From: 2-02-FULL-45-10 sp964478235
GTDB lineage: Bacteria > Patescibacteriota > Patescibacteriia > Magasanikbacterales > GWA2-37-8
Reading direction: 5' to 3'
DNA length: 39,953 nt
Assembly: GCA_964478235.1 (NCBI GenBank)
Contig: CAYZGX010000008.1
Location: 1-39,953 of the forward strand
Made by a program: the position numbers and the translations under genes. How positions within the stretch are numbered: the stretch's first letter is position 1; each line of letters begins with the position of its first letter. Of the stretch, positions 15,809 through 24,455 are shown in pieces. Under the pieces are notes generated by a model, which was not told the DNA's origin, searched no databases, and saw nothing but the letters and a program-made list of their open reading frames with translations.

Positions 15809-16777
15809 TTAGTCTTTATTACCGCGATGATATTTTTTATGCATCTCGTGGAGTTTAGGATTAGTGACATGGGTATAGATTTGCGTTGTCATGATGTTTT
15901 TGTGGCCCAAGAGCTCTTGCACCGAGCGCATGTCGGCACCTTGGCCAAGCAGGTCGGTGGCAAAGCTGTGGCGAAGGGTGTGGGGAGTGGCGTCCACTGG
16001 TAGGCCAGCCATGGTGCAATATTTTCGAACCAAACGCTCGACTGAGCGGGGAGTGAGACGGTGTTCATCATCGTTGTCGTTCTTGTGGTAGTTGATGAAG
16101 AGGGGAGCATACATATCTTGGCGTGTCCGTAGGTACTTCACCAACCATTTGAGAGCACGTTCAGAGAAATAGATGACGCGAACTTTTCCGCCTTTACCGC
16201 TGATACTAAGCTCAGTATCTTCAAGCGAACCTTTTAATAATCGGGGAGTATCAAGTTGTCTAATATTAAGCGACGTTAATTCTGAGACCCGCATGCCGGT
16301 GGAGAAGAGGGTCTCAAGGATAGCCCGATCACGAAGACCGTCTGGCTTACTGGTGTCAGGCATATCAAACAATCGTTTGACTTGTTCAAACTTCAAAAAT
16401 TTTATAGCTTTATCCTTGTCAGTTAATTTTGGTAATTTTATTTTTTCAGATGGCAAACTTTGAATATCTTTATCAGTAAAATAATTCACCAAATTGCGCA
16501 CGGCGATAAGGTAATAGTTCTGAGTAGTCTTTTTAATGGTGTTACCCTGCTTATCCTCTTTTTTGCTCAAAAATAAGCGGAAATCCCAAATATGCTCTGG
16601 GGAGAGCTCGTGGGGTAGGAGCTCGGCTAGTTTGTTGCGTTCGAGCCACTCCACGAAGACTTTAAGGAAGTTATCATAGTTGCGTACCGAGGTAGCGGCG
16701 AGGCCTTTTTCGACCTCACAATATTCCAAGAAGTCGGTAACGTGATCGATGATAGGCTTTTTAGATTGCTTGAGCAT
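15809..16777 (-). CDS. tyrosine recombinase, XerC/XerD type
   Basis: 322 residues: an N-terminal SAM-like core-binding domain (about 10-105) and a C-terminal catalytic domain (about 125-315). The catalytic set is complete: Arg163 (GMRVSEL), Lys in the beta hairpin (GKGGKVRV, about 195-198), His266-x-x-Arg269 (HTLRHSF), His292 (LLGHKNI) and Tyr301 (QIYTHV). Length fits Xer proteins that resolve chromosome dimers at dif. It is the only such gene here and is next to ftsQ, which fits a housekeeping role linked to division, although an integrase of similar size cannot be excluded. The rhodanese gene follows 4 bp later. Confidence 0.88.
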   Translation of the reverse strand: MLKQSKKPIIDHVTDFLEYCEVEKGLAATSVRNYDNFLKVFVEWLERNKLAELLPHELSPEHIWDFRLFLSKKEDKQGNTIKKTTQNYYLIAVRNLVNYFTDKDIQSLPSEKIKLPKLTDKDKAIKFLKFEQVKRLFDMPDTSKPDGLRDRAILETLFSTGMRVSELTSLNIRQLDTPRLLKGSLEDTELSISGKGGKVRVIYFSERALKWLVKYLRTRQDMYAPLFINYHKNDNDDEHRLTPRSVERLVRKYCTMAGLPVDATPHTLRHSFATDLLGQGADMRSVQELLGHKNIMTTQIYTHVTNPKLHEMHKKYHRGNKD

Positions 16778-16802
16778 AGGGGAGATTAGGAAAAGATGAA
16801 CT

Positions 16803-16817
16803 TGGTATAGTATACCA
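16803..16817 (-). promoter_or_regulatory. palindrome over the -10 box of the recombinase gene
   Basis: TGGTATAGTATACCA is a perfect 15-bp palindrome around a central G. Read on the - strand it contains TATACT (16814-16809), the likely -10 box, with the ATG 31 nt further on. The -35 is poor, and the symmetry suggests a possible operator, though TATA-rich palindromes can arise by chance. Confidence 0.45.
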
Positions 16818-16902
16818 TACCTTGGGTGCTATAGTCACTTAATCTATGTTATACGACGTTATATCTCTCTTGATACAGATACCGCCTGGCTTGGCTGTGT
16901 TC

Positions 16903-17946
16903 CTACTTCCAATACACTCGTTCGCCAAATCTGACATCCACATACTCGGTCGGCTTACTAGTTTGTAAAATTGTTTTCACATTTTCAATTTGCGCTTCGC
17001 TATCTAGTAACGGATTCATTTTTATTTTCCAAGCGCGATCAGTATAGACATCAATGCCAGCGTTCGGATCAGCTGTTGTCATATACTTAATAGTCACGAG
17101 CTTGGTGCGACGCATGCTGTTAGCAATATCTAAGACGCCAGCGATAAAACCAGCCGGTAGGACGTTTTTAGCCCGCTCCTCTACACCACGCTCTCGAAGG
17201 TCGTAAACAATCGGGTAGCCAGCGTATTCTTGGCTAATCTTAGCGAAATTAGGCGTGTGTAGCGGGGTAGTGGTGGAGGTCAAAAGAGTACTAGAAGCGC
17301 TTACATTAGCCAAAATTTGAGTGGAGGTAGGCGAGCGGGGTATGGTCGAGGTGGTGGTTGTCGCAACTCCACTTCCCTCCCCTGCCCCACCAAGCATAAT
17401 CTTTTTAAGTACCGCGCCAGATCCGTCAAGTAAAAAATATCCGGAGCCATTGTCATAAATAACAGAAGAAATTTTTTCTTCCAAAGTAATTCGCAGTGTA
17501 TTTGGAAATACCTTTTCAACGACGACATTATTGAGAGCAAATGTCTCATCAAGCTTTTTTTCAATACTATTGGCGCTAACTATAAAGTAAGTGTCTTCTG
17601 GCCAGAAACGTCCACGATTTAAAAAATTCTGTCTAACAAAGCTGTCTATCTCGTCGTGTTTAATAATTTTGAGACCACTGTACTCTGTTTTGGTGATTTG
17701 AAAATATGGTGTGTAGAGCATCACTCCGATCCAAACGACAAAAACAGTGACGCTAGCGATTGTCTTATAGGGAATGTTTAGTTTTTTGTGAGCAGAGACC
17801 CGTTTGTACGGATTAGCAAATCGGCCGGCCATTTCAGACTTCTGTACTACCACTCGTTGTTTGGTTTTGCGCGAAAATAAACCACGCCACCAGGATCGTT
17901 TTGGTGGTTCTCGCCTAAAATGACGTTGTGATTGAAAGTAGCGCAT
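16903..17946 (-). CDS. ftsQ: cell division protein FtsQ-like
   Basis: 347 residues. A basic cytoplasmic N-terminus (1-60) precedes one membrane helix (about 61-79) and a POTRA-like domain (about 81-160) containing FQITKTEYSGLKII and a region FPNTLRITLEE typical of FtsQ/DivIB. FtsQ links the divisome components FtsB and FtsL. Residues about 187-233 form a Thr/Ser-rich insert in the outer domain, which is unusual. It starts 2 bp after alr, so peptidoglycan precursor synthesis and division are co-transcribed. No Shine-Dalgarno is visible. Confidence 0.8.
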   Translation of the reverse strand: MRYFQSQRHFRREPPKRSWWRGLFSRKTKQRVVVQKSEMAGRFANPYKRVSAHKKLNIPYKTIASVTVFVVWIGVMLYTPYFQITKTEYSGLKIIKHDEIDSFVRQNFLNRGRFWPEDTYFIVSANSIEKKLDETFALNNVVVEKVFPNTLRITLEEKISSVIYDNGSGYFLLDGSGAVLKKIMLGGAGEGSGVATTTTSTIPRSPTSTQILANVSASSTLLTSTTTPLHTPNFAKISQEYAGYPIVYDLRERGVEERAKNVLPAGFIAGVLDIANSMRRTKLVTIKYMTTADPNAGIDVYTDRAWKIKMNPLLDSEAQIENVKTILQTSKPTEYVDVRFGERVYWK

Positions 17947-17948
17947 GA

Positions 17949-19064
17949 TTAGACAATAATTCTCGGTAGATGCTCCCCTAGTTTGGTGACAATTTCGTAA
18001 TTAATGGTGTTACTTATTTTTGCCAGTTCTTCAGCGGTGACACGCTCTCTGCCATCTTGTCCAAGAAGCGTTACCTTATCCCCTGCTTTGACCCCGGAAA
18101 CAGCGGTAACATCTACCATGGTGACGTTCATACAGACTCGCCCACGAATAGGACAGCGTTTTCCTTTGATAAGCACACTTGCTTTGTTGCTCCACGATCG
18201 CCACAGGCCATCGTAATAGCCCACCGGCAGCACAGCCAGCTTAGTTGTTTTTTTAGTGATAAAGGTTCGGCCGTAACTCACCGCTGTGCCTTTGGGCACT
18301 GTTTTAACCTGTACAATTGTTGTTTTAAAACTCAAAGCTGGTTTGAGCTGTATTTTTTTCTGAGTCGCTTCGCTTGGGTGCAGGCCATAGAGCCCGATAC
18401 CAAATCGTACTGCATTACAAATTGTTTGCGGATAGAGCGCGGTTGAAGCGCTACAGGCCATATGACAATACGTTGGCAGAATAGAAACTTCGGCTAGTCG
18501 TGCCCGAACTTTTTCAAAAATAGCCAACTGCTGTTTGGTCACCTGAGCATTATCTTCGCTCGATGAAAAATGACTCCACAGACCGTCTATAATGACCCCA
18601 GGACAGGTTTTTTTCACCTGTATGGCAAAAGCTACAGCCTCGCTTGGCAAGACCCCAATACGCGATGTTCCTGTGTCTATTTTTAAATGAACGATAGCTG
18701 ATCGGCGAATTTTTTCAGCTACTTTGTTTAGAGTGCGTGCTTGCTCAATAGTGTAGAGCGGTAAAACAATTTTTTGACGTATCGCTTGAGTCAACATCTT
18801 TTCGTTAAGCTCATAAATACCCAGGACAACGAGCGGTTTTTTAATACCATGCGCTCGCAGTGTTAGAGCTTCGTCGAGGCTTACTACGCACAAAGCATCA
18901 ACTTCTTTATTTTTGGCACACAATGTCGCGATCTCAGCAAGACCATGGCCATAGGCATTGGCCTTAATAACCGGCATAAGGACCATTTTTTGCCCGACAA
19001 TCTGGCGAAAAGCTCGAATATTGCTCTCCACGGCCCGTTTATTAATTTCTAACCAGGTAAGCAT
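17949..19064 (-). CDS. alr: alanine racemase
   Basis: 371 residues from ATG at 19064; the frame extends to 19097 but the conserved N-terminus starts MLTWLEINKRAV. Lys34 in PVIKANAYGHG is the PLP-binding residue, and the second catalytic base is the Tyr in AVSYGRTF. GRVCMNVTMVDVT matches the conserved C-terminal block, with Asn where most homologues have Asp (CMDQ). The enzyme converts L- to D-alanine for peptidoglycan. It heads an operon with ftsQ; a -10 box TATACT lies at 19107-19102 with a poor -35. Confidence 0.92.
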   Translation of the reverse strand: MLTWLEINKRAVESNIRAFRQIVGQKMVLMPVIKANAYGHGLAEIATLCAKNKEVDALCVVSLDEALTLRAHGIKKPLVVLGIYELNEKMLTQAIRQKIVLPLYTIEQARTLNKVAEKIRRSAIVHLKIDTGTSRIGVLPSEAVAFAIQVKKTCPGVIIDGLWSHFSSSEDNAQVTKQQLAIFEKVRARLAEVSILPTYCHMACSASTALYPQTICNAVRFGIGLYGLHPSEATQKKIQLKPALSFKTTIVQVKTVPKGTAVSYGRTFITKKTTKLAVLPVGYYDGLWRSWSNKASVLIKGKRCPIRGRVCMNVTMVDVTAVSGVKAGDKVTLLGQDGRERVTAEELAKISNTINYEIVTKLGEHLPRIIV

Positions 19065-19101
19065 AGCAAAAAAGCGCCAAAACAAAGCGTCTGACACGTT
19101 T

Positions 19102-19107
19102 AGTATA
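19102..19107 (-). promoter_or_regulatory. -10 box of alr-ftsQ
   Basis: TATACT on the - strand, 37 nt before the alr ATG. The hexamer 17 bp upstream (TAGCAG) is a poor -35. Confidence 0.45.
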
Positions 19108-19140
19108 TACCTTTTTATCCTTTTCTGCTAGCCTTATTTT

Positions 19141-19149
19141 TGGTACACT
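19141..19149 (+). promoter_or_regulatory. extended -10 of the lipoprotein gene
   Basis: TGGTACACT gives an extended -10 (TG, one base, TACACT) 32 nt before the ATG at 19182. No clear -35; it diverges from the alr promoter. Confidence 0.45.
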
Positions 19150-19181
19150 ACTATCAGGTTTATTATTTAGTTTTCAATCAT

Positions 19182-19616
19182 ATGAAACGAGCTTTTTTAG
19201 GCATTCTGAGCGTCTTGTTGCTTGGGGCTGGCTGTGCTACCGACCCTTCTGCGCCAGCAATTAGAATGCCCAACCATACGCTCAGCAAAGCTAACACCTT
19301 TACCGTTGATGCTGTTGTAGCTAAAGAAGATGGTTGGTTAGTGCTTCAGAATCAAATCAATGCTAAACCTTCAGAAGTGCTTGGCTATGTTCCGGTAAAA
19401 GCTGGTGAAAATAAAAATATCACTTTTACTATCAACAGAGATGATGCGACAGCTCAGCAATACGTCACCCTCTATAAAGATATTGGAAAAGTTGGTACTT
19501 TTGAGACGGCTGACAGCAAGGAAAGTGCTTTTCTGACCGAAATACAGGAAGAACTTGTCCTTACTGCTCAAGGTAAACCAATGCAGATTATTTTTCTAGC
19601 TGAAGTTGAAGAATAG
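19182..19616 (+). CDS. small lipoprotein
   Basis: 144 residues from ATG at 19182; the 14 upstream in-frame codons do not fit a signal peptide and overlap the promoter. The signal peptide ends in the lipobox LGAGC with Cys18 or so as the lipidated residue. The mature part (about 110 residues) looks like one beta-sandwich domain; the pattern of VVAKEDGWLVLQ followed by LGYVPVKAG resembles the DUF7282-type domain found in extracellular proteins, which is a suggestion only. It is a single-gene transcript. Confidence 0.78.
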   Translation: MKRAFLGILSVLLLGAGCATDPSAPAIRMPNHTLSKANTFTVDAVVAKEDGWLVLQNQINAKPSEVLGYVPVKAGENKNITFTINRDDATAQQYVTLYKDIGKVGTFETADSKESAFLTEIQEELVLTAQGKPMQIIFLAEVEE

Positions 19617-19625
19617 TGGAATTTT

Positions 19626-19657
19626 AAAAAACTACGCCGTGCTGGGCGTAGTTTTTT
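19626..19657. terminator. bidirectional terminator between lipoprotein and serS
   Basis: Stem AAAAAACTACGCC / GGCGTAGTTTTTT (19626-19638, 19645-19657) with a 6-nt loop, T-rich on both strands. It separates the converging lipoprotein and serS transcripts. Confidence 0.9.
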
Positions 19658-19675
19658 TGTTGGTAGAAATAGTTT

Positions 19676-20914
19676 TTAGATAGTGTCAAAACCAGTATAT
19701 TTGCGAAGTGCTTTTGGAATAATGACGGTACCGTCAGCTTGCTGATTGTTTTCAATCACAGCAAGCATTGGACGGTCGCTTGCGACTGTGCCGTTGAGAG
19801 TGTGGGCAAATTCGCGCTTGCCATCGGCTGTTTTATATTTAATATTACTACGACGAGCTTGATAATCAGTCGTGTTGGACGTGGAAGTCAATTCGCGGAA
19901 GCGATTTTGACCAGGGAACCAAGCTTCACAGTCATATTTTTTGGCTGCTGGGAACCCCAGATCACCCGAACAAACATTTAATACTTGGTAATGGAGGCCA
20001 AGCGCTTGAATAAACTCTTCCTCAAAGCCAAGGAGTTGTTCGTGGAGGGCACCAGATTCTTCTGGGGTACAGAACACTACCATCTCAACTTTATAAAACT
20101 GATGAACACGAATCAGGCCCTTGGTATCTTTGCCGTAGCTCCCCGCTTCACGACGGAAACATGGAGAAATAGCCACGTACTTTTTTGGCAATTCTTTGGC
20201 TTCAAAAACTTCGTCAGCATGCATGTAGATGAGCGGGACTTCAGACGTACCAATCAAAAACAAATTATCCTCGCCTGGGTTGACGGTATAGATTTCGTTT
20301 TTGTCAGCTGGGAAAAATCCGGTGCCGAACATAGCGCTTTCTTTCACCAAAACCGGTGGCAAGATAAGCTCGAAACCTTTGGCAACCATCGTATCAATGG
20401 CAAATTGCATGATAGCACGTTCCAGGGCAGCTAATTTACCTTTGAGATAATAGAAGCGAGAACCGCCAACTTTGGCGCCTCGTTCCAAATCCATGAGCTT
20501 AGCAACACTATCAACGTCGTAATGTTCTTTTGGAGAAAAAGTAAATACTGGTTTTGTACCAACCGTACGAGCGACTACATTGCCAGAATCATCTTTACCG
20601 ATTGGAGTAGACTCGTGGTTGATGTTAGGAATTTTAATCAAGAGCTCGTTTAAAGCGCTTTCTTTTTGCTTCATTTCTGCTTCAAAATCTTTGACCTTCT
20701 CCCCTACCTCTTTCATTTTAGCAATCTGTTCTGGGGTCGGCTTACTTTTTGATCCAGCGTTTCGTTCAGCGCGAAGTACATCAATTTTTTGTTGCAAAGC
20801 AACTTTTTCTTTGTCGAGCGCGAGTAATGTATCAAAATCCACCTTTACATTACGGGTAAGGCTGTTTTTTTCGACTAACTCCTTATTTTCTCGGATAAAT
20901 GCGATGTCTAACAT
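19676..20914 (-). CDS. serS: seryl-tRNA synthetase
   Basis: 412 residues from ATG at 20914; the longer frame to 21037 would overlap the upstream gene and is not conserved-looking. It has the N-terminal coiled-coil arm (about 30-100, with ALDKEKVALQQKIDVLRAE) that grips the long variable arm of tRNA-Ser, and the class II catalytic core: motif 2 CFRREAGSYGKDTKGL, motif 3 region with NGTVASDRPMLAVIENNQ. It charges tRNA-Ser via seryl-adenylate. Last gene of the lysS operon, 4 bp after the Ham1-Nudix gene, and followed by a strong terminator. Confidence 0.95.
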   Translation of the reverse strand: MLDIAFIRENKELVEKNSLTRNVKVDFDTLLALDKEKVALQQKIDVLRAERNAGSKSKPTPEQIAKMKEVGEKVKDFEAEMKQKESALNELLIKIPNINHESTPIGKDDSGNVVARTVGTKPVFTFSPKEHYDVDSVAKLMDLERGAKVGGSRFYYLKGKLAALERAIMQFAIDTMVAKGFELILPPVLVKESAMFGTGFFPADKNEIYTVNPGEDNLFLIGTSEVPLIYMHADEVFEAKELPKKYVAISPCFRREAGSYGKDTKGLIRVHQFYKVEMVVFCTPEESGALHEQLLGFEEEFIQALGLHYQVLNVCSGDLGFPAAKKYDCEAWFPGQNRFRELTSTSNTTDYQARRSNIKYKTADGKREFAHTLNGTVASDRPMLAVIENNQQADGTVIIPKALRKYTGFDTI

Positions 20915-20918
20915 AGAG

Positions 20919-21956
20919 TTATTTGCTGAAATGTTTAAGACGTGGTAAGACGTCGGTAATAAGTTGGCTATTAAGCGGTAATAGATCTTCTTTGAGCGCT
21001 TCTTCAGGGGTAAACCAGCCAAATCCGGAGTTTTCATTATCTCGAAGTTCTACCTTACCAGAAACTACTGAACAAATAAAGGTCATCAAAAATACTTGGT
21101 AATTCCACTTACTTTCGTAATGGGTAAGAATCTGAGGAATTTGCTCTTCGATTTTAATAGTGAGACCAGTTTCTTCCAGACACTCCCGCTTAATACAATC
21201 CTCAACCGTTTCACCCTTCTCCACTCCCCCGCCCGGAAACTCCCATTTGTTATTAAACTCCGGCCTGGAATCACGGCGTTTAATCATGAGGAGCTTGCCG
21301 TCTTGCATAATCATTGCGAGTGGAACAGCAATTTGTTTAAAACCGTATTGTTTTTGCAGGAAAAATTTTATTTGGGTAATAACTTGCCCGCGGTGGCTAA
21401 TGTTATTTTTTTCAGGTGTCGTCATCTCCGAGAGGTGTTTTTTAGACGGCGGATGATAAAAAACAGATTCATAAATCATACCAGCGCGTGGAGTACCAAT
21501 TTCTTGTTCGCTAATAAGGCCATGTAGGCGACCGGTGAATTGATGAACCGTCATTCCTTCTGGGTCGGTTAAAACGCCAGTTGTTTCAAAATAAGCCGTT
21601 CGTTTAGTTGTCGGTATACCTTTCATTGCTGTCAAAATCTTGGCGCGAGCTTCGGCGTGGCTGGAGGCGTAATATTTAGCGTTAATTCCTGGCGCACCAT
21701 CAAGCGCATCAATAAAAAAAGCAGTATCTTCCGAGATGGTGGTTAGTCCGCTTTTCTTAGCGTAATATTTTGCTTTATGAAGGGCGTTTTCCCAAGTTGT
21801 CTGGTAGGGCTCTTCGAGCTCGGTTTTATCAAGACCAACGTCTTTGAGGCTGACAAAAGTAAACGGTAAATCTTTAAATTCACTGGTGAACTCTTCAAAC
21901 TTACCAGGGTTGGTGGTTGCAATAAGAAACGTGTGTGGGGTAGTTTTAGGTCGCAT
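20919..21956 (-). CDS. Ham1/RdgB-like NTP pyrophosphatase fused to a Nudix hydrolase
   Basis: 345 residues from ATG at 21956, 4 bp after the upstream gene. The N-terminal part (about 1-190) matches the Ham1/ITPase family: IATTNPGKFEEF, a SEDTAFFIDALDGAPG block in the place of the usual ADDSGL block, and a late SHRGQ. The family's GYDP-type loop is changed to AGMIYESVF. The C-terminal part (about 205-345) is a Nudix domain with the full box GGVEKGE...RECLEETGL. Both families clear damaged or non-canonical nucleotides, so the fusion would be a two-step pool-cleaning enzyme. The altered Ham1 loop suggests a changed substrate. Neighbours are tRNA synthetase genes. Confidence 0.85.
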   Translation of the reverse strand: MRPKTTPHTFLIATTNPGKFEEFTSEFKDLPFTFVSLKDVGLDKTELEEPYQTTWENALHKAKYYAKKSGLTTISEDTAFFIDALDGAPGINAKYYASSHAEARAKILTAMKGIPTTKRTAYFETTGVLTDPEGMTVHQFTGRLHGLISEQEIGTPRAGMIYESVFYHPPSKKHLSEMTTPEKNNISHRGQVITQIKFFLQKQYGFKQIAVPLAMIMQDGKLLMIKRRDSRPEFNNKWEFPGGGVEKGETVEDCIKRECLEETGLTIKIEEQIPQILTHYESKWNYQVFLMTFICSVVSGKVELRDNENSGFGWFTPEEALKEDLLPLNSQLITDVLPRLKHFSK

Positions 21957-21960
21957 ACAG

Positions 21961-22353
21961 TTATGGTCTGAGCAGTGAGCTTTTATAGATGTTTGGCTTG
22001 AAGGCTTGAAGGCGAACAATCGTAATTGTGTCTCCAAATTCTTTTTCCAACTCTTTGGTAAAAAATGTTTGATCGTACCCTAATCCGATGATAGCTGGTT
22101 TTTCTTCACGAACAACGGCGAGCTTATCGCCTGAGCTCCCCAGACGAACGCGGGTAGGAATGCTGGTGGCTTCAAGTTGCTTTAATCGTTCTTTTTCTGT
22201 GTGGTGTGGGAGTCTTTTTTTGACCTCCAAGACTGTCTGATCAAGCGCAACCACAGCTACAAGTTCATCTCCGAGTGCTCGCGCTTCTCGCAGCATAGCC
22301 AAATGTCCTTCGTGGAGAATATCAAATGTCCCAAAAACCAGCACTTTTTTCAT
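21961..22353 (-). CDS. small nucleotidyltransferase (cytidylyltransferase / FAD synthase RibL-like)
   Basis: 130 residues. The start MKKVLVFGTFDILHEGHL contains the GTFD and HxGH (His14-x-Gly-His17) nucleotide-binding signatures, and a C-terminal YKSSLLRP replaces the usual second signature. Members transfer a CMP or AMP to a phosphorylated acceptor, for example glycerol-3-phosphate (TagD) or FMN (archaeal-type RibL). The specific acceptor cannot be decided from sequence alone. It is 7 bp after lysS and 4 bp before the Ham1-Nudix gene. Confidence 0.85.
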   Translation of the reverse strand: MKKVLVFGTFDILHEGHLAMLREARALGDELVAVVALDQTVLEVKKRLPHHTEKERLKQLEATSIPTRVRLGSSGDKLAVVREEKPAIIGLGYDQTFFTKELEKEFGDTITIVRLQAFKPNIYKSSLLRP

Positions 22354-22360
22354 AGCAATC

Positions 22361-23839
22361 TTATTTTTGCTCAGGACGAAGTGTCGGGAACAAAATAACT
22401 TCTTTCAAATTTTGTGCGTTAACAAGTAATTTTACTAAGCGATCAATGCCCATGCCGAGACCGGCTGTTGGAGGCATCCCTTGTTTGAGGGCGTCAATAA
22501 AATCTTCGTCATACGGCATACTCTCATCATCCCCCGCTTTACCGTTCTCTACTTGTTCTTTAAAGCGAGCTTCTTGGTCGAGCGGGTCGTTGAGCTCAGA
22601 AAAGGCATTGCAAAGCTCATTACCACCAACACAAAGAAGTTGGAAGCGTTCTACATAGGCTGGATTGTCGGTGCGACGCTTGGCGAGTGGAGATAATTCC
22701 ACTGGATGATCGGTCATGAAAATCGGATTGACGATAAACGGACGAGCATACTGCTTGTAGATGTCATCAATTAATTTTCCGCGATTAGCTTTTTTATCAA
22801 TACCGTCTACCTTTAATTTTTTAGCTACCTCAAACATTGATTTTTGATCAGGATAATCTTCAATGTCAATTTTGGCGTACTGTTTAATCAGTTCGCGCAT
22901 AGTGACGCGTGGATACGGTCCGGTGAAATCAACTTCTTTGTCGTCCACGGTGAATTTGAGAGGTAAACCAGCTGCTTTGATCAGGCGGGGCAGATATTCC
23001 TCCACCATATCCATAAGCATGGTGTAATCGGCGTAGGCTTGATAAAACTCAATCTGAGTAAACTCAGGATTGTGATTATTATCAATGCCTTCGTTGCGGA
23101 AGCATTTGGCGATTTCGTAAACTTTTTCAAAACCACCAACAATCAGACGTTTCAAATAGAGTTCTGGGGCGATACGAAGATACAACGGAATATCAAGTGC
23201 ATTGTGATGAGTGACAAATGGTTTGGCTAAAGCACCGCCATAGAGTGTTTGTAACACCGGTGTTTCCACTTCAAAAAAACCTTTTTCATCAAAGTAGTTT
23301 CGTAATTCGCGCACTAAAAGACTACGAACCTTGGCGGTGCGCATTGATTCTTCATTAGCGAGGAGATCTAGATAGCGTTTGCGGTAGCGTACTTCGGTAT
23401 CAGTGAGACCGTGCCATTTTTCTGGGAGCGGAAGAAGCGCTTTGGAAATAAGGGTATATTTTTTGGCCAAAACACTTGGTTCGCCTTTGTGAGTAGTGAA
23501 CCGTGTGCCCTCAATACTAAAAAAATCACCCAAATCACAATTTTTGTTGAAAAATTTGTAGTCTTCTTTGCTCAGCTCTTTTTCCGAAAAGACAATCTGC
23601 AATTTACCAGAAGCGTCCTGCAAGTTAGCAAAAGTGAGCTTGCCCATGTCACGGCGAGTCATCAGACGACCAGTAACAACAACTTTGGTTTCTTCAGGAG
23701 CATTTTTTGCCTCTTCCAAGAGGTGGGTGCGAGTGCTTTTGGCTGGGTATGGTTCAAGACCAGCTGCTCGAATAGCTTCGAGGTGTTCTAGGCGAACTTC
23801 GTCCTCTTTGAGGAGCTCATTTTTGGTATTTTCGGCCAT
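22361..23839 (-). CDS. lysS: lysyl-tRNA synthetase, class II
   Basis: 492 residues, usual length. An OB-fold anticodon-binding domain (about 50-150) is followed by the class II core with motif 2 CFRNEGIDNNHNPEFTQIE, then NELCNAFSELNDP and motif 3 GLGMGIDRLVKLL. It charges tRNA-Lys. First gene of a four-gene operon (lysS, nucleotidyltransferase, Ham1-Nudix, serS) with gaps of 4-7 bp. The leader is T-rich (CTATTTTTT before ATG) with no Shine-Dalgarno. Confidence 0.96.
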   Translation of the reverse strand: MAENTKNELLKEDEVRLEHLEAIRAAGLEPYPAKSTRTHLLEEAKNAPEETKVVVTGRLMTRRDMGKLTFANLQDASGKLQIVFSEKELSKEDYKFFNKNCDLGDFFSIEGTRFTTHKGEPSVLAKKYTLISKALLPLPEKWHGLTDTEVRYRKRYLDLLANEESMRTAKVRSLLVRELRNYFDEKGFFEVETPVLQTLYGGALAKPFVTHHNALDIPLYLRIAPELYLKRLIVGGFEKVYEIAKCFRNEGIDNNHNPEFTQIEFYQAYADYTMLMDMVEEYLPRLIKAAGLPLKFTVDDKEVDFTGPYPRVTMRELIKQYAKIDIEDYPDQKSMFEVAKKLKVDGIDKKANRGKLIDDIYKQYARPFIVNPIFMTDHPVELSPLAKRRTDNPAYVERFQLLCVGGNELCNAFSELNDPLDQEARFKEQVENGKAGDDESMPYDEDFIDALKQGMPPTAGLGMGIDRLVKLLVNAQNLKEVILFPTLRPEQK

Positions 23840-23864
23840 AAAAAATAGAGAATAGAATAGTCAA

Positions 23865-23893
23865 AGTATACAAGTTTAGGCCATAAAAGTCAA
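23865..23893 (-). promoter_or_regulatory. promoter of the lysS operon
   Basis: On the - strand: TTGACT (23893-23888), 17-bp spacer, TATACT (23870-23865). The -35 box overlaps the end of the greA terminator T tract. Confidence 0.8.
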
Positions 23894-23915
23894 AAAACCC
23901 CGAGAGGTCTCGGGG
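23892..23915 (-). terminator. intrinsic terminator of greA
   Basis: CCCCGAG / CTCGGGG stem followed by TTTTTT on the - strand, 10 bp past the greA stop codon. Confidence 0.9.
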
Positions 23916-23924
23916 TAGTGCTGG

Positions 23925-24389
23925 TTATTTGATTTCTTTGATAGTGTAGACGTTTTTGCCAGCAGGAGTGGTCACTTCTACCCTGTCGCCGACATGGTGG
24001 CCAAGGAAGGCTTCTCCGAGAGGTGATTCGTTAGAAATAAGCCCCTGTGTTGGGTTGATCTCTTGTGGGCCAACAATAGTGTAATTTTTACTTTTACCAT
24101 TGAGCTCTACTTGAATAGTACTACCCACTGCCACAACTCCAGTGTCTTGTTTGACGATTATCTGAGAATTGTTGATAATTTGTTCTACCTCTATCACTCG
24201 CCCCTGCGCCCAGGCCATATCTTCGCGAGCTTGATGGTATTCAGCGTTTTCAGATAAATCACCTTGCTGCTTGGCTTCGTCGATGCGCTTGGCAATCTCT
24301 GGAATTGTAGTATTCCGGAGTGTTTCTAATTCTGTTTTGAGCTCAGTCAAGCTTTCTTCTGAGAGATAATGGGTGGTAACGTCAACCAT
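23925..24389 (-). CDS. greA: transcription elongation factor GreA
   Basis: 154 residues from ATG at 24389. The frame extends to 24449, but that part covers the promoter, so the shorter start is right. The N-terminal coiled coil carries the acidic tip GDLSENAEY that stimulates RNA cleavage by RNA polymerase; the C-terminal FKBP-like domain follows (about 80-154). It rescues backtracked polymerase. Transcribed alone from a consensus promoter right after mrdA. Confidence 0.95.
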   Translation of the reverse strand: MVDVTTHYLSEESLTELKTELETLRNTTIPEIAKRIDEAKQQGDLSENAEYHQAREDMAWAQGRVIEVEQIINNSQIIVKQDTGVVAVGSTIQVELNGKSKNYTIVGPQEINPTQGLISNESPLGEAFLGHHVGDRVEVTTPAGKNVYTIKEIK

Positions 24390-24420
24390 AGTAGAAAATA
24401 TAGAGTAAAAGGTACTAGGT

Positions 24421-24449
24421 AGTATAGGCGGGACAAAATAGCATGTCAA
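24421..24449 (-). promoter_or_regulatory. consensus promoter of greA
   Basis: On the - strand: TTGACA (24449-24444), 17-bp spacer, TATACT (24426-24421); both boxes match consensus. The leader is about 25 nt. Confidence 0.9.
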
Positions 24450-24455
24450 GGCATT

